From an uncultured Christensenella sp. (GTDB lineage: Bacteria; Bacillota; Clostridia; Christensenellales; Borkfalkiaceae), in assembly GCA_910585595.1 (NCBI GenBank), contig CAJUET010000020.1:1-11868 (forward strand): DNA of 11,868 bases. Direction: 5' to 3'. The position numbers and the translations under genes are program-made. The notes beneath the pieces were generated by a model, which was not told the DNA's origin, made no database searches, and saw nothing but the letters and a program-made list of their open reading frames with translations. Shown here piece after piece: positions 6,081-11,868 of the stretch (positions within the stretch are counted from its first letter, which is position 1; the number at the start of each line of letters is the position of its first letter).

Positions 6081-6958
6081 TCAGTTTACCGTTCGGCAGG
6101 CAGGAATTTTTCGTGGAGGCTTTAAGCGTTTACCGCGTAGTAGACAAGCTCGCAAGGGCGGGAATCGAGATACTTTCCTTCCGTACCGAGTCAAAAAACA
6201 GTGCGGTTTTTACGGTAAACGGAAAAGATGCAAAAAAAGTTTTTGCAATTTTACGCGGTTCGTGTTATAATATAAAAAAAGTGCGCCCCAAAGGGCTTTC
6301 GAAAATTGCGGAGAGGGTTGTAAAATCTGCGGGGCTTTTTACGGGGATTCTTCTGTTTTTTCTCTCCGTTCTCTTTTTTCAGGCGCGGGTTCTGGATATC
6401 CGCGTGGTGGGGAGCGGAGCGTATTATAAAGACGAAGTCCTGCGTATTTTAAGCGAAAACGGCGTAAAGAAGTTTTCCGCGCTTCCCGATGACTGCTCTC
6501 CGATTACGGCGGGGATCATTGCGCTTCCGCGCGTGAGCTTCTGCACGGTGGGCAAGGACGGGGGGATCGTCACGGTCACGGTGGAAGTGACGGACGACGA
6601 AGCAACGCTTTCAAGCGAGCCGCTTCTGTCGCCCGCTGCGGGGGTGGTGGAAGAACTCGTCGTTGTGCGCGGCACGCCCTTGGTGCAAATAGGAGACAGC
6701 GTAAGCGAGGGCGCCGAAGTCGTAAAGAACGAAATTTTTTTCGGCGAAGAAAAAGAGGAGTCGTGCAAGGTGATTGTGATTGCCCGCGTCGTCGTGGCGG
6801 TTCCGTTCGCAAAGGAATACGCGGGTACGGAAGAGAATGCGCTTTTGAGCGCGGCGCTTGAATTCGGTCAGACGCGCGACTTACATACAACGAAAACAGG
6901 GGAGGGCTACCTTGTGGAGGGCGTGGCGCTCGTTGCAAGATCGCTCAACCTCGGATAG
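6071..6958 (+). CDS. yqfD: Sporulation protein YqfD (short form)
   Basis: Membrane protein of the YqfD family, expressed in the mother cell with YqfC; molecular function unknown. The 295-residue product has an N-terminal cytoplasmic part, one hydrophobic segment (about 87-107, GLFTGILLFFLSVLFF) and an extracytoplasmic part. The latter begins with LDIRVVGSG, has a POTRA/FtsQ-like look, and includes the family feature LLSPAAGVVEELVVVRGTPL and the VQIGDSV segment. Bacillus YqfD is close to 400 residues, so the C-terminal portion is reduced. The start is ATG at 6071, with GAGGG at 6059-6063, overlapping the yqfC stop. A vegetative-type promoter lies inside this gene at 6243-6271. phoH follows in the same reading frame, separated by the TAG at 6956-6958. 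Confidence 0.8.
   Translation: MRLISLPFGRQEFFVEALSVYRVVDKLARAGIEILSFRTESKNSAVFTVNGKDAKKVFAILRGSCYNIKKVRPKGLSKIAERVVKSAGLFTGILLFFLSVLFFQARVLDIRVVGSGAYYKDEVLRILSENGVKKFSALPDDCSPITAGIIALPRVSFCTVGKDGGIVTVTVEVTDDEATLSSEPLLSPAAGVVEELVVVRGTPLVQIGDSVSEGAEVVKNEIFFGEEKEESCKVIVIARVVVAVPFAKEYAGTEENALLSAALEFGQTRDLHTTKTGEGYLVEGVALVARSLNLG
6243..6271 (+). promoter_or_regulatory. Internal sigma-A type promoter within yqfD, for phoH through recO
   Basis: TTGCAA (6243-6248), a 17-base spacer and a perfect TATAAT (6266-6271), lying within the coding sequence of yqfD. It would start transcription near 6278 and supply the essential downstream genes in vegetative cells, where a sigma-E promoter is silent. Function is inferred. 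Confidence 0.5.
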
Positions 6959-6963
6959 GAGAG
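6957..6963 (+). promoter_or_regulatory. Ribosome binding site of phoH, followed by ACG rather than ATG
   Basis: AGGAGAG overlaps the yqfD stop codon and is a strong Shine-Dalgarno. At normal spacing, the in-frame codon is ACG at 6968-6970, followed by DKSITVDTGTLEIL, which resembles the usual PhoH N-terminus. No ATG, GTG or TTG exists in frame before GTG at 7019. Confidence 0.7.
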
Positions 6964-7018
6964 TCATACGGATAAATCAATTACGGTAGACACGGGAACG
7001 CTTGAAATACTTCAGAAG

Positions 7019-7945
7019 GTGCTCGGCGTGTTCGATGAAAATTTGCAGACCGTTTCGCGGGAACTTTCGTTGATTGCCCGCGTGGAGGGTACGAAGATCG
7101 TGCTCGACGGCGAAGAAGAAAACGTTCTTATCGGCGGGGAAGTGATCAAAAGTCTTGTCGATATCGTTTCAGCGGGAGAGTTTATCGACGAGAGCAGTTT
7201 AATGTACTGTATCGAACTCGCGCGGGAAGGCAAGGCGAAGGAGATCGCGGGCGTTATGCAGGGCGTCGTGCTCGTAACTTCCCACGGCAAGCAGATCAGG
7301 TGCAAGACGGTGGGGCAGAAGAGCTACGTTGCCGCCATCAAAAAGAACACCGTCATATTCGGAATAGGACCTGCGGGTACGGGAAAGACTTATCTTGCGG
7401 TGTGCCAGGCGGTCAACGCGTTCAAGAGCAAAGAGGTCGAAAAAATCATTCTGACGCGTCCCGCGGTGGAGGCGGGCGAAAAGCTCGGTTTTTTGCCAGG
7501 CGATTTGCAGACGAAAGTCGATCCTTACTTGCGTCCCTTATACGATGCTTTGGGCGAGTTCTTCGGGTTCGAGACCTATCAAAAACTCATGGAGAAGGGA
7601 ACGATCGAGGTCGCGCCGCTTGCGTATATGCGCGGCAGAACGCTTTCGAACGCGTTCGTCATATTGGACGAGGCGCAGAACGCTACGCGCGAACAGATGA
7701 AAATGTTTTTGACCCGTCTCGGCGACGGGAGCAAAATGGTCGTGACGGGCGATCTGACGCAGACAGATTTGCCCGAAGGCAAAACGAGCGGACTCAAGCA
7801 GGCGGTCGCTATTCTGAAAGGGATCGATGAAATCGCGGTTTGTGCGTTTTCGGAAAAAGACGTAGTCCGTCACCCGCTTGTCGGTAAAATCGTTAAGGCT
7901 TACGAAAAGGAAAACGCCCCGAAGAGCAAAGGAGGAAAGAGATGA
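7019..7945 (+). CDS. phoH: PhoH-like ATPase (PhoH/YbeZ family)
   Basis: P-loop NTPase of the PhoH/YbeZ family, found next to ybeY across bacteria and thought to act with it in RNA metabolism. Counting from GTG 7019, the product is 308 residues. The Walker A motif GPAGTGKT is at about 117-124 (7367-7390), and Walker B ILDEAQN has its Asp at about 217 (7667). The conserved TRPAVEAGEKLGFLPGD lies between them, and VTGDLTQ is the sensor region. GTG 7019 is the first ordinary start codon in frame, but it lacks a ribosome binding site. Strong AGGAG spacing and N-terminal similarity favour initiation at ACG 6968, which adds 17 residues; that codon is either a rare start or an ATG-to-ACG change. The end overlaps yqfF by four bases (ATGA). 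Confidence 0.95.
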   Translation: MLGVFDENLQTVSRELSLIARVEGTKIVLDGEEENVLIGGEVIKSLVDIVSAGEFIDESSLMYCIELAREGKAKEIAGVMQGVVLVTSHGKQIRCKTVGQKSYVAAIKKNTVIFGIGPAGTGKTYLAVCQAVNAFKSKEVEKIILTRPAVEAGEKLGFLPGDLQTKVDPYLRPLYDALGEFFGFETYQKLMEKGTIEVAPLAYMRGRTLSNAFVILDEAQNATREQMKMFLTRLGDGSKMVVTGDLTQTDLPEGKTSGLKQAVAILKGIDEIAVCAFSEKDVVRHPLVGKIVKAYEKENAPKSKGGKR

Positions 7946-9438
7946 AGGAAAAAATCAGCAAACGGCGGCTACTTATCAGCGCTGCGGTTTTTACGCTGTT
8001 TTACGTCTTAATGCTCATGCTCGTATTGGTGATGATCGTCATCAATCATCCGCATGGCTGGACGAGCTATTTTAAAAACAGATTCACGGACGCCGTTCTC
8101 GTATGCGTGTGTTTGTTCCTGCTGTTTGCGATCATCTATTATTATTACTATTTCGAAAACAAAGAATTTTTATCTCAGCCCAAGAACGTTATTCTCATTC
8201 TCTCTACGATCCTCATGTCGCTTGTGGTCAATTATGCGTTCGGCAGAATCGTGGGTGACGTCTATATCCGTCCCGCGGCGATGCTTGCGCTTATTTTCGT
8301 TTTTCTTCTGAATCGCAGGCAGGCGATCGTATTGAACTTCGTGTTCGCCTTCCTCATGTTCGTTATAGACCGAAACACGAATATGATGGAAGTGCTTCGT
8401 ACGGAAAACCAGCAGTACTTTTCTTTGATGCTTACGTTCGTAAGCGGTACGGTAAACATTTTTATTGCGGGTGCGAATAAGACGCGCGGCGGACTCATGC
8501 TCACGGGAATTATCAGCGCGGTTCCCTCCGTGATCGTGATTCTCCTTTTCGCAATTCCGGAACTTACGGAAACGGGTTGGATCAGATACGTTACCTTGGC
8601 GGGCTATGGCGTTGCGGGAAGTATTTTATCTGCAATGCTCGCGCTCTCTCTTCTTCCCGCGTTCGAGCGTATCTTCAACGTATTGACGGTGTTCCGCCTG
8701 AGCGAGATCACAAGCGCGAACGCCCCCATTCTCAAACGGCTGAAAACGGAAGCGCCCGGTACCTTCAACCATAGTTTGATCGTGGCGCACCTGAGCGAGA
8801 TGTGCGCCGTATCGATCGGCGAGAACGCCGAGCTTGCCCGTGCCGCGGGTTACTACCACGACGTGGGAAAACTCAAACAGCCCGAGTGCTTTACGGAGAA
8901 CCAAACGGACTACAATGTGCACGACGAGCTCACGCCCGAGCTTTCGGCAGACATTATCCGTTCGCACGCCAAAGACGGTTACGATTTCCTGATGTCGGCA
9001 CGCCTGCCCGAAGAAATCGCGAGCGTTGCGATCGAACATCACGGCACGCTGCCTATCAAATATTTCTATAATAAGGCACTCAAACTTGCGGGCGAGGAAC
9101 TTGACATGAAGGACTATTCCTATTTCGGTCCCACCCCGCGCACGAAGATCGCCGCAATCGTTATGATCGCGGACGCTTCCGAAGCGGCGGCGCGCGCTCT
9201 GTCCGACCGTTCGGCGGAAAACGTAGAGCGCATCGTCCGCAGCATTATCGAGGAGAGAATGGACCTCGATCAGTTCAGCGAATGCAATATTACGATGAAA
9301 GACCTTGCTACGATCAAGGAGACGATCGTCGCCGCGCTTTCGGGCGTGCATCATCACAGAGTGAAATATCCCTCCATCCGTTTCAACCGCAGCAGACAGA
9401 CGGTGCCGGAGAATGAAAAAGAGGGTATGTCCCAATGA
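7942..9438 (+). CDS. yqfF: YqfF/PgpH-type membrane HD-domain phosphodiesterase (cyclic di-AMP family), short form
   Basis: Member of the 7TM-HD family whose studied members (PgpH in Listeria) hydrolyse the second messenger cyclic di-AMP. The 498-residue protein has about seven membrane segments: 10-34, 51-71, 83-103, 112-142 (probably two), 160-178, 185-205 and 216-240. A cytoplasmic HD domain follows, with His277 (FNHSLIVAHL), His306-Asp307 (YYHDVGKLKQP), the downstream SHAKDG and EHHGT histidines, and IADASEAAARAL. The usual large extracellular HDED domain between segments 1 and 2 is absent; only about 15 residues separate them, which explains the length against roughly 700 in Bacillus. A strong AAGGAGG precedes the ATG. 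It overlaps phoH and ybeY by four bases each. Catalytic residues appear intact; loss of the sensor domain suggests changed signal input. Confidence 0.93.
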   Translation: MKEKISKRRLLISAAVFTLFYVLMLMLVLVMIVINHPHGWTSYFKNRFTDAVLVCVCLFLLFAIIYYYYYFENKEFLSQPKNVILILSTILMSLVVNYAFGRIVGDVYIRPAAMLALIFVFLLNRRQAIVLNFVFAFLMFVIDRNTNMMEVLRTENQQYFSLMLTFVSGTVNIFIAGANKTRGGLMLTGIISAVPSVIVILLFAIPELTETGWIRYVTLAGYGVAGSILSAMLALSLLPAFERIFNVLTVFRLSEITSANAPILKRLKTEAPGTFNHSLIVAHLSEMCAVSIGENAELARAAGYYHDVGKLKQPECFTENQTDYNVHDELTPELSADIIRSHAKDGYDFLMSARLPEEIASVAIEHHGTLPIKYFYNKALKLAGEELDMKDYSYFGPTPRTKIAAIVMIADASEAAARALSDRSAENVERIVRSIIEERMDLDQFSECNITMKDLATIKETIVAALSGVHHHRVKYPSIRFNRSRQTVPENEKEGMSQ

Positions 9439-9917
9439 GCGTGTTTGCGATCGAATGCGAAGGTTTCGACGCCTACCGTCTGAAAGAGTTCGAAAGGGCG
9501 CTCGGCGCTCTTGCCGAGAGCGATTGTCCGCTCTTTGCGGAAATTTCCCTCGTCGGCGAAGAGGAGATCCGAACGCTCAACCGCACTTATCGGAATTGCG
9601 ACAGGGTAACGGACGTCCTCTCCTTTCCCGCTTTGGACGGGATCAGGGATCGGGTTTTAAGGGCGGCGGAGCACCCGTTCGAGACGGACGAAGAGGGGCG
9701 GCTCTTTTTGGGAAGCATTGCGATCTGCACGGCGCGTGCGAAGGAGCAGGCGCAGGAGTACGGACATTCCTACGAACGTGAACTCTATTATCTTGCCGTG
9801 CACGGAATTTTGCACTGTCTCGGTTACGATCACGAGGAAGAAAACGATAAAAAAGAAATGCGCGCGCGCGAAGAGGAAGTCATGCAAAAGCTGCATCTTA
9901 CGAGGGAAGAATCATGA
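9435..9917 (+). CDS. ybeY: Endoribonuclease YbeY (rRNA maturation/quality control)
   Basis: Zinc-dependent single-strand endoribonuclease that helps process the 3' end of 16S rRNA and ribosome quality control. The 160-residue length is typical. The zinc motif is seen as HGILHCLGYDH, with His123, His127 and His133, followed by the EEENDKKEM helix. The upstream family signature LNRTYRNCDRVTDVLSFP is complete. ATG at 9435 overlaps the yqfF stop by four bases, and ATGA at 9914 overlaps era, so all three are probably translationally coupled. In Bacillus subtilis, dgkA and cdd separate this gene from era; both are absent here. Confidence 0.96.
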   Translation: MSVFAIECEGFDAYRLKEFERALGALAESDCPLFAEISLVGEEEIRTLNRTYRNCDRVTDVLSFPALDGIRDRVLRAAEHPFETDEEGRLFLGSIAICTARAKEQAQEYGHSYERELYYLAVHGILHCLGYDHEEENDKKEMRAREEEVMQKLHLTREES

Positions 9918-10798
9918 AAAGCGGATACGTTGCCGTGATCGGCAGGGCAAACGCGGGAAAGAGCACGCTTGTGAACGCGCTTGTGGGGGAGAAGGTGGCA
10001 ATCGTTTCTCCGAAACCGCAGACGACGCGCGACCGCATTTTGGGGATACTCACGCGGGATGACTTTCAGATCGTGTTTGCGGATACCCCGGGGCTTTATA
10101 AACAGCGTAACGAGCTCACCCGCCGCATGATGCACGCGACGGAGGAAACGGTAAAAGACGTCGACGCCATACTCTTCGTCGAGGATGCGCACGAAGGGAT
10201 TTCCGACGAGGACATCGGGCTGATTCAAAAGTACTCCGCGCTCGGCTTGCCCATGCTGGTTGCACTTACAAAAACCGATATCATGCCGGAAAAAAATCTT
10301 CCGGAAGTTGCGGCACGGCTCTTCGAGGCAGGTATCGCAAACAAAGCCGTTGCGGTTTCCGCGAGAAAGCGCAAGAATCTCGGCGTACTTATAGAGGAAA
10401 TTTTAAAACTTCTTCCCGAAGGCGAAAAACTTTATGCGGAAGATATTCTTTCCGATAAGAGCGAAAAGTTTATGATCGCGGAGATCATGCGGGAAAAAAT
10501 TCTCTTGGGATACGAAAAGGAGATTCCGCACGGCGCGGCAGTCGTCGTCAACGAGTTTGTAAAAAAGGAGAACGGCGTCTATTCCGTCAATCTCGACATT
10601 GTCTGCGAGAAGAAAAATCATAAGGCGATCCTCATCGGTAAGGGGGGCGCGGCGCTCAAAGAGACCGCTGTGCACGCCCGCAGGGAAATGGAACGCTTTT
10701 TGGGCGCAAAGGTGTTTTTGACCGTATATGTAAAGGTGCGCGAAGATTGGCGGAACAGCGATAATCTCATCGGAGAATTGGGGTACGGCGACCTGTAA
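9914..10798 (+). CDS. era: GTPase Era (16S rRNA binding, 30S assembly)
   Basis: Essential GTPase that binds the 3' end of 16S rRNA and acts in small-subunit assembly. The 294-residue product has the full set of G motifs: G1 GRANAGKS (10-17), the switch region PQTTRDR (35-41), G3 DTPG (57-60), G4 TKTD (119-122) and G5 SARK (149-152). The C-terminal KH domain contains GKGG at 242-245, then LKETAVHARREMERFLGAKV. In G1, Ala replaces the more usual Pro/Val positions, which is tolerated in the family. The start is ATG at 9914, overlapping ybeY by four bases, with GAGGGAAGAA just upstream. Pairing with ybeY fits shared work on the 16S 3' end. Confidence 0.98.
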   Translation: MKSGYVAVIGRANAGKSTLVNALVGEKVAIVSPKPQTTRDRILGILTRDDFQIVFADTPGLYKQRNELTRRMMHATEETVKDVDAILFVEDAHEGISDEDIGLIQKYSALGLPMLVALTKTDIMPEKNLPEVAARLFEAGIANKAVAVSARKRKNLGVLIEEILKLLPEGEKLYAEDILSDKSEKFMIAEIMREKILLGYEKEIPHGAAVVVNEFVKKENGVYSVNLDIVCEKKNHKAILIGKGGAALKETAVHARREMERFLGAKVFLTVYVKVREDWRNSDNLIGELGYGDL

Positions 10799-10839
10799 GG
10801 CGCGCGCATAGTTCCCGTCCGAATGCACACACTGCCGGT

Positions 10840-10944
10840 ATGAAGGATAAAGAACATAAAAGTGCAAAGGATCTTGCGTGGGAGCTTTTCGAAGAGACGG
10901 GAAATTTCAGTTATTATATGCTGTATAAACAGTTAAAGGACTGA
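10840..10944 (+). CDS. yqzL: YqzL-like small protein
   Basis: A 34-codon reading frame between era and recO. Its product has the pattern LAWELFEETGNFSYYMLYKQ, which resembles the short Bacillus YqzL protein (W..F..TGN...YLL.K) found at the same position between era and recO. Function is unknown. The start is ATG at 10840, with no good Shine-Dalgarno and no alternative start in frame. It ends two bases before the recO ATG, and the recO ribosome binding site lies in its last codons. The 41 bases between the era stop and this ATG show nothing recognisable. Confidence 0.75.
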   Translation: MKDKEHKSAKDLAWELFEETGNFSYYMLYKQLKD

Positions 10945-10946
10945 TC

Positions 10947-11621
10947 ATGGAATTTACAGAGGACGCGCTCGTCATACGCACGGCGAATTACGGCGAGAAC
11001 GACAGAATGATCACTCTTTTATCGGCGGGAAGAGGCAAATTCGGCGCGGCGATGAAGGGCGTAAGAAAGGCGGGGGCAAAACTCAATTTTGCCGCCCAGC
11101 CTTTTTGTTTTGCGGAATACACGGTGGCGGAACGCGCGGGCAGAAAGACGGTCGTCTCCGCTTCCCTCTACGACGGTTTCTACGTGCTGCGCGAGGACGT
11201 GACAAGGTACTATACCGCGGTCTGCGTGCTTGAAGCCTGCGACGCTCTCCTTCCCGAAGAAATGCCTTCGGGCGGAATGCTCGTTGCGGCGGTCGATACG
11301 CTTAACAAACTGTGCGCGGGGGAAGAGTACGCTCTCGTCGGGTTTTTATTGAACGCATTAAAGCTTTCGGGCTATCCTGCGGAAATAAGCGCAAGCGGCG
11401 ATTTGGATAAATTCGATTTTGAAAGCGGGACTTTTTCCTGCGGGGGCGCGGGAGCGCCCGTCTCCGCAAGCACCGTCGCCATGCTGCGCTCAGTGCTGGG
11501 CTTCGGCGGCGAACCTTCTCCCGACGGATATAAACGCGCCCTGCGGCTGCTGCGGTCTTATTTTTCCTACCAAACGGAAACGGATATTCCCACGCTCGGA
11601 GAATTGCTTAATATATTGTAA
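10947..11621 (+). CDS. recO: DNA repair protein RecO
   Basis: Recombination mediator that anneals single strands and helps load RecA in the RecFOR pathway. The 224-residue product begins with the family OB-fold: TEDALVIRTANYGENDRMITLLS, then GRGKFGAAMKGVRK. The helical C-terminal half, with FLLNALKLSGYPAE, follows. In most Firmicutes this is followed by a four-cysteine zinc site; here the stretch from about 146 to 175 contains a single Cys (SCGG), so the zinc finger has been lost or replaced. The start is ATG at 10947, with AAAGGA at 10935-10940. It closes the block that begins at yqfC. Confidence 0.93.
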   Translation: MEFTEDALVIRTANYGENDRMITLLSAGRGKFGAAMKGVRKAGAKLNFAAQPFCFAEYTVAERAGRKTVVSASLYDGFYVLREDVTRYYTAVCVLEACDALLPEEMPSGGMLVAAVDTLNKLCAGEEYALVGFLLNALKLSGYPAEISASGDLDKFDFESGTFSCGGAGAPVSASTVAMLRSVLGFGGEPSPDGYKRALRLLRSYFSYQTETDIPTLGELLNIL

Positions 11622-11639
11622 ATGCTTTTTGTCGCCCCG

Positions 11640-11660
11640 ACCGTTGTTTTAACAGACGGT
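11640..11660 (+). terminator. Weak candidate terminator after recO
   Basis: An inverted repeat pairs ACCGT (11640-11644) with ACGGT (11656-11660), plus inner TGT/ACA pairing with one bulge. The nearest T run starts about nine bases later, so this is not a classic intrinsic terminator. Confidence 0.3.
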
Positions 11661-11689
11661 GAATGGAAATTTTTTGCGAAAATTCCTGA

Positions 11690-11747
11690 AAAAACTTAAA
11701 AAATTCTGATAAAATCGCTTGACTATATTTATTCGGCGTGTTATCAT
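11690..11747 (+). promoter_or_regulatory. Strong rRNA-type promoter with A/T-rich upstream element
   Basis: -35 TTGACT (11719-11724), a 17-base spacer and -10 TATCAT (11742-11747), preceded by an A/T-dense stretch (about 11690-11717) placed like an UP element. Expected start is near 11754. This layout is typical of rRNA operon promoters. Confidence 0.75.
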
Positions 11748-11753
11748 AACTAA

Positions 11754-11868
11754 GCTGTCTTTCAGGGGCGGCTTGCTTTTTCGTCTGAAAAAGCCCTTCT
11801 GTTGAAGGAAATCCGTAGATTGACAACTGCATAGAGAAGAAAGAGAAGAAAAGACAAAGAGAAAGAAG
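11754..11868 (+). ncRNA. Probable 5' leader of an rRNA operon (partial; 16S would lie beyond the window)
   Basis: The leader forms two adjacent hairpins: 11775-11782 with 11787-11794 (loop GTCT), and 11795-11799 with 11804-11808 (loop TGTT). It then has TTGACAACTGCATAG (11820-11834), similar to the TTGAAAACT-type motif that precedes 16S and 23S genes in Firmicutes and carries antitermination/processing signals. A purine-rich tract runs to the window end with no start codon. No T-box features were seen, although glyQS often follows recO. Identification rests on resemblance only. Confidence 0.5.

Noticed and set aside
6880..6920. Second promoter candidate in late yqfD (TTGAAT at 6859-6864, 17 bases, TTACAT)
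   Set aside because: The -10 matches consensus at only three positions; the promoter at 6243-6271 is clearly better.
8626..9435. 269-codon minus-strand reading frame opposite yqfF
   Set aside because: It lies wholly inside the conserved HD-domain region on the other strand, has no ribosome binding site that I could see and no family resemblance.
11754..11868. T-box leader for glyQS, which often follows recO in Firmicutes
   Set aside because: No specifier-loop or T-box core sequence and no terminator/antiterminator pair were seen; the rRNA-leader reading fits better.
1..11868. CRISPR arrays, insertion sequences or transposase genes
   Set aside because: No regularly spaced repeats, terminal inverted repeats with target duplications, or transposase-like coding regions were found.

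Overview
The window looks like the chromosome of an anaerobic, spore-forming (or spore-ancestral) member of the Firmicutes/Clostridia. The main evidence is a block with the Bacillus/Clostridium order yqfC-yqfD-phoH-yqfF-ybeY-era-yqzL-recO, whose first two genes are sporulation-associated families found essentially only in endospore formers. Supporting signs are Gram-positive Shine-Dalgarno sequences, sigma-A type promoters and a lipobox-type small lipoprotein. Genus cannot be read from this sequence.

Region 1 (1-2754) is an AT-rich gene, about 30% G+C in a hand-counted 60-base sample. It encodes a large UvrD/Rep-type (SF1A) helicase with an inserted nuclease-like segment and two C-terminal topoisomerase-type zinc ribbons. 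It is probably cut at its 5' end by the window edge. Everything after about 2760 is G+C-rich (57% in a sampled coding line). This points to a boundary between acquired DNA and the core chromosome near 2755-2850.

Region 2 (2850-5080) holds two divergent glycolytic genes. fba (class II fructose-bisphosphate aldolase) is on the minus strand and gap (glyceraldehyde-3-phosphate dehydrogenase) on the plus strand. Each has a near-consensus promoter in the shared AT-rich spacer and its own strong intrinsic terminator, so each is a monocistronic unit.

Region 3 (5080-5745) is a single-gene unit for an unrecognised small lipoprotein. Its promoter has a run of nine G residues between the -35 and -10 boxes, and an intrinsic terminator closes the unit.

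Region 4 (5785-11621) is the conserved cluster, all on the plus strand, with start/stop overlaps of 4 to 10 bases at most junctions. It appears to have a mother-cell (sigma-E-like) promoter abutting yqfC and a good vegetative promoter inside yqfD. Together these would let the housekeeping genes (phoH, the c-di-AMP phosphodiesterase family gene yqfF, ybeY, era, yqzL, recO) be made in growing cells while yqfC-yqfD is made in sporulation. Several members are reduced: YqfD is short, YqfF lacks the usual large extracellular domain, RecO lacks its zinc cysteines, and dgkA and cdd are missing between ybeY and era. phoH has a good ribosome binding site followed by ACG instead of a usual start codon.

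Region 5 (11622-11868) has an A/T-rich stretch, a near-consensus promoter, two stacked hairpins and a motif of the type that precedes 16S rRNA in Firmicutes. The window probably ends just inside the leader of an rRNA operon.

No clear new multi-gene system is visible. The most useful leads are the AT-rich helicase at a composition boundary, the G9-spacer promoter, the dual promoter arrangement of the sporulation/housekeeping block, and the phoH start anomaly.
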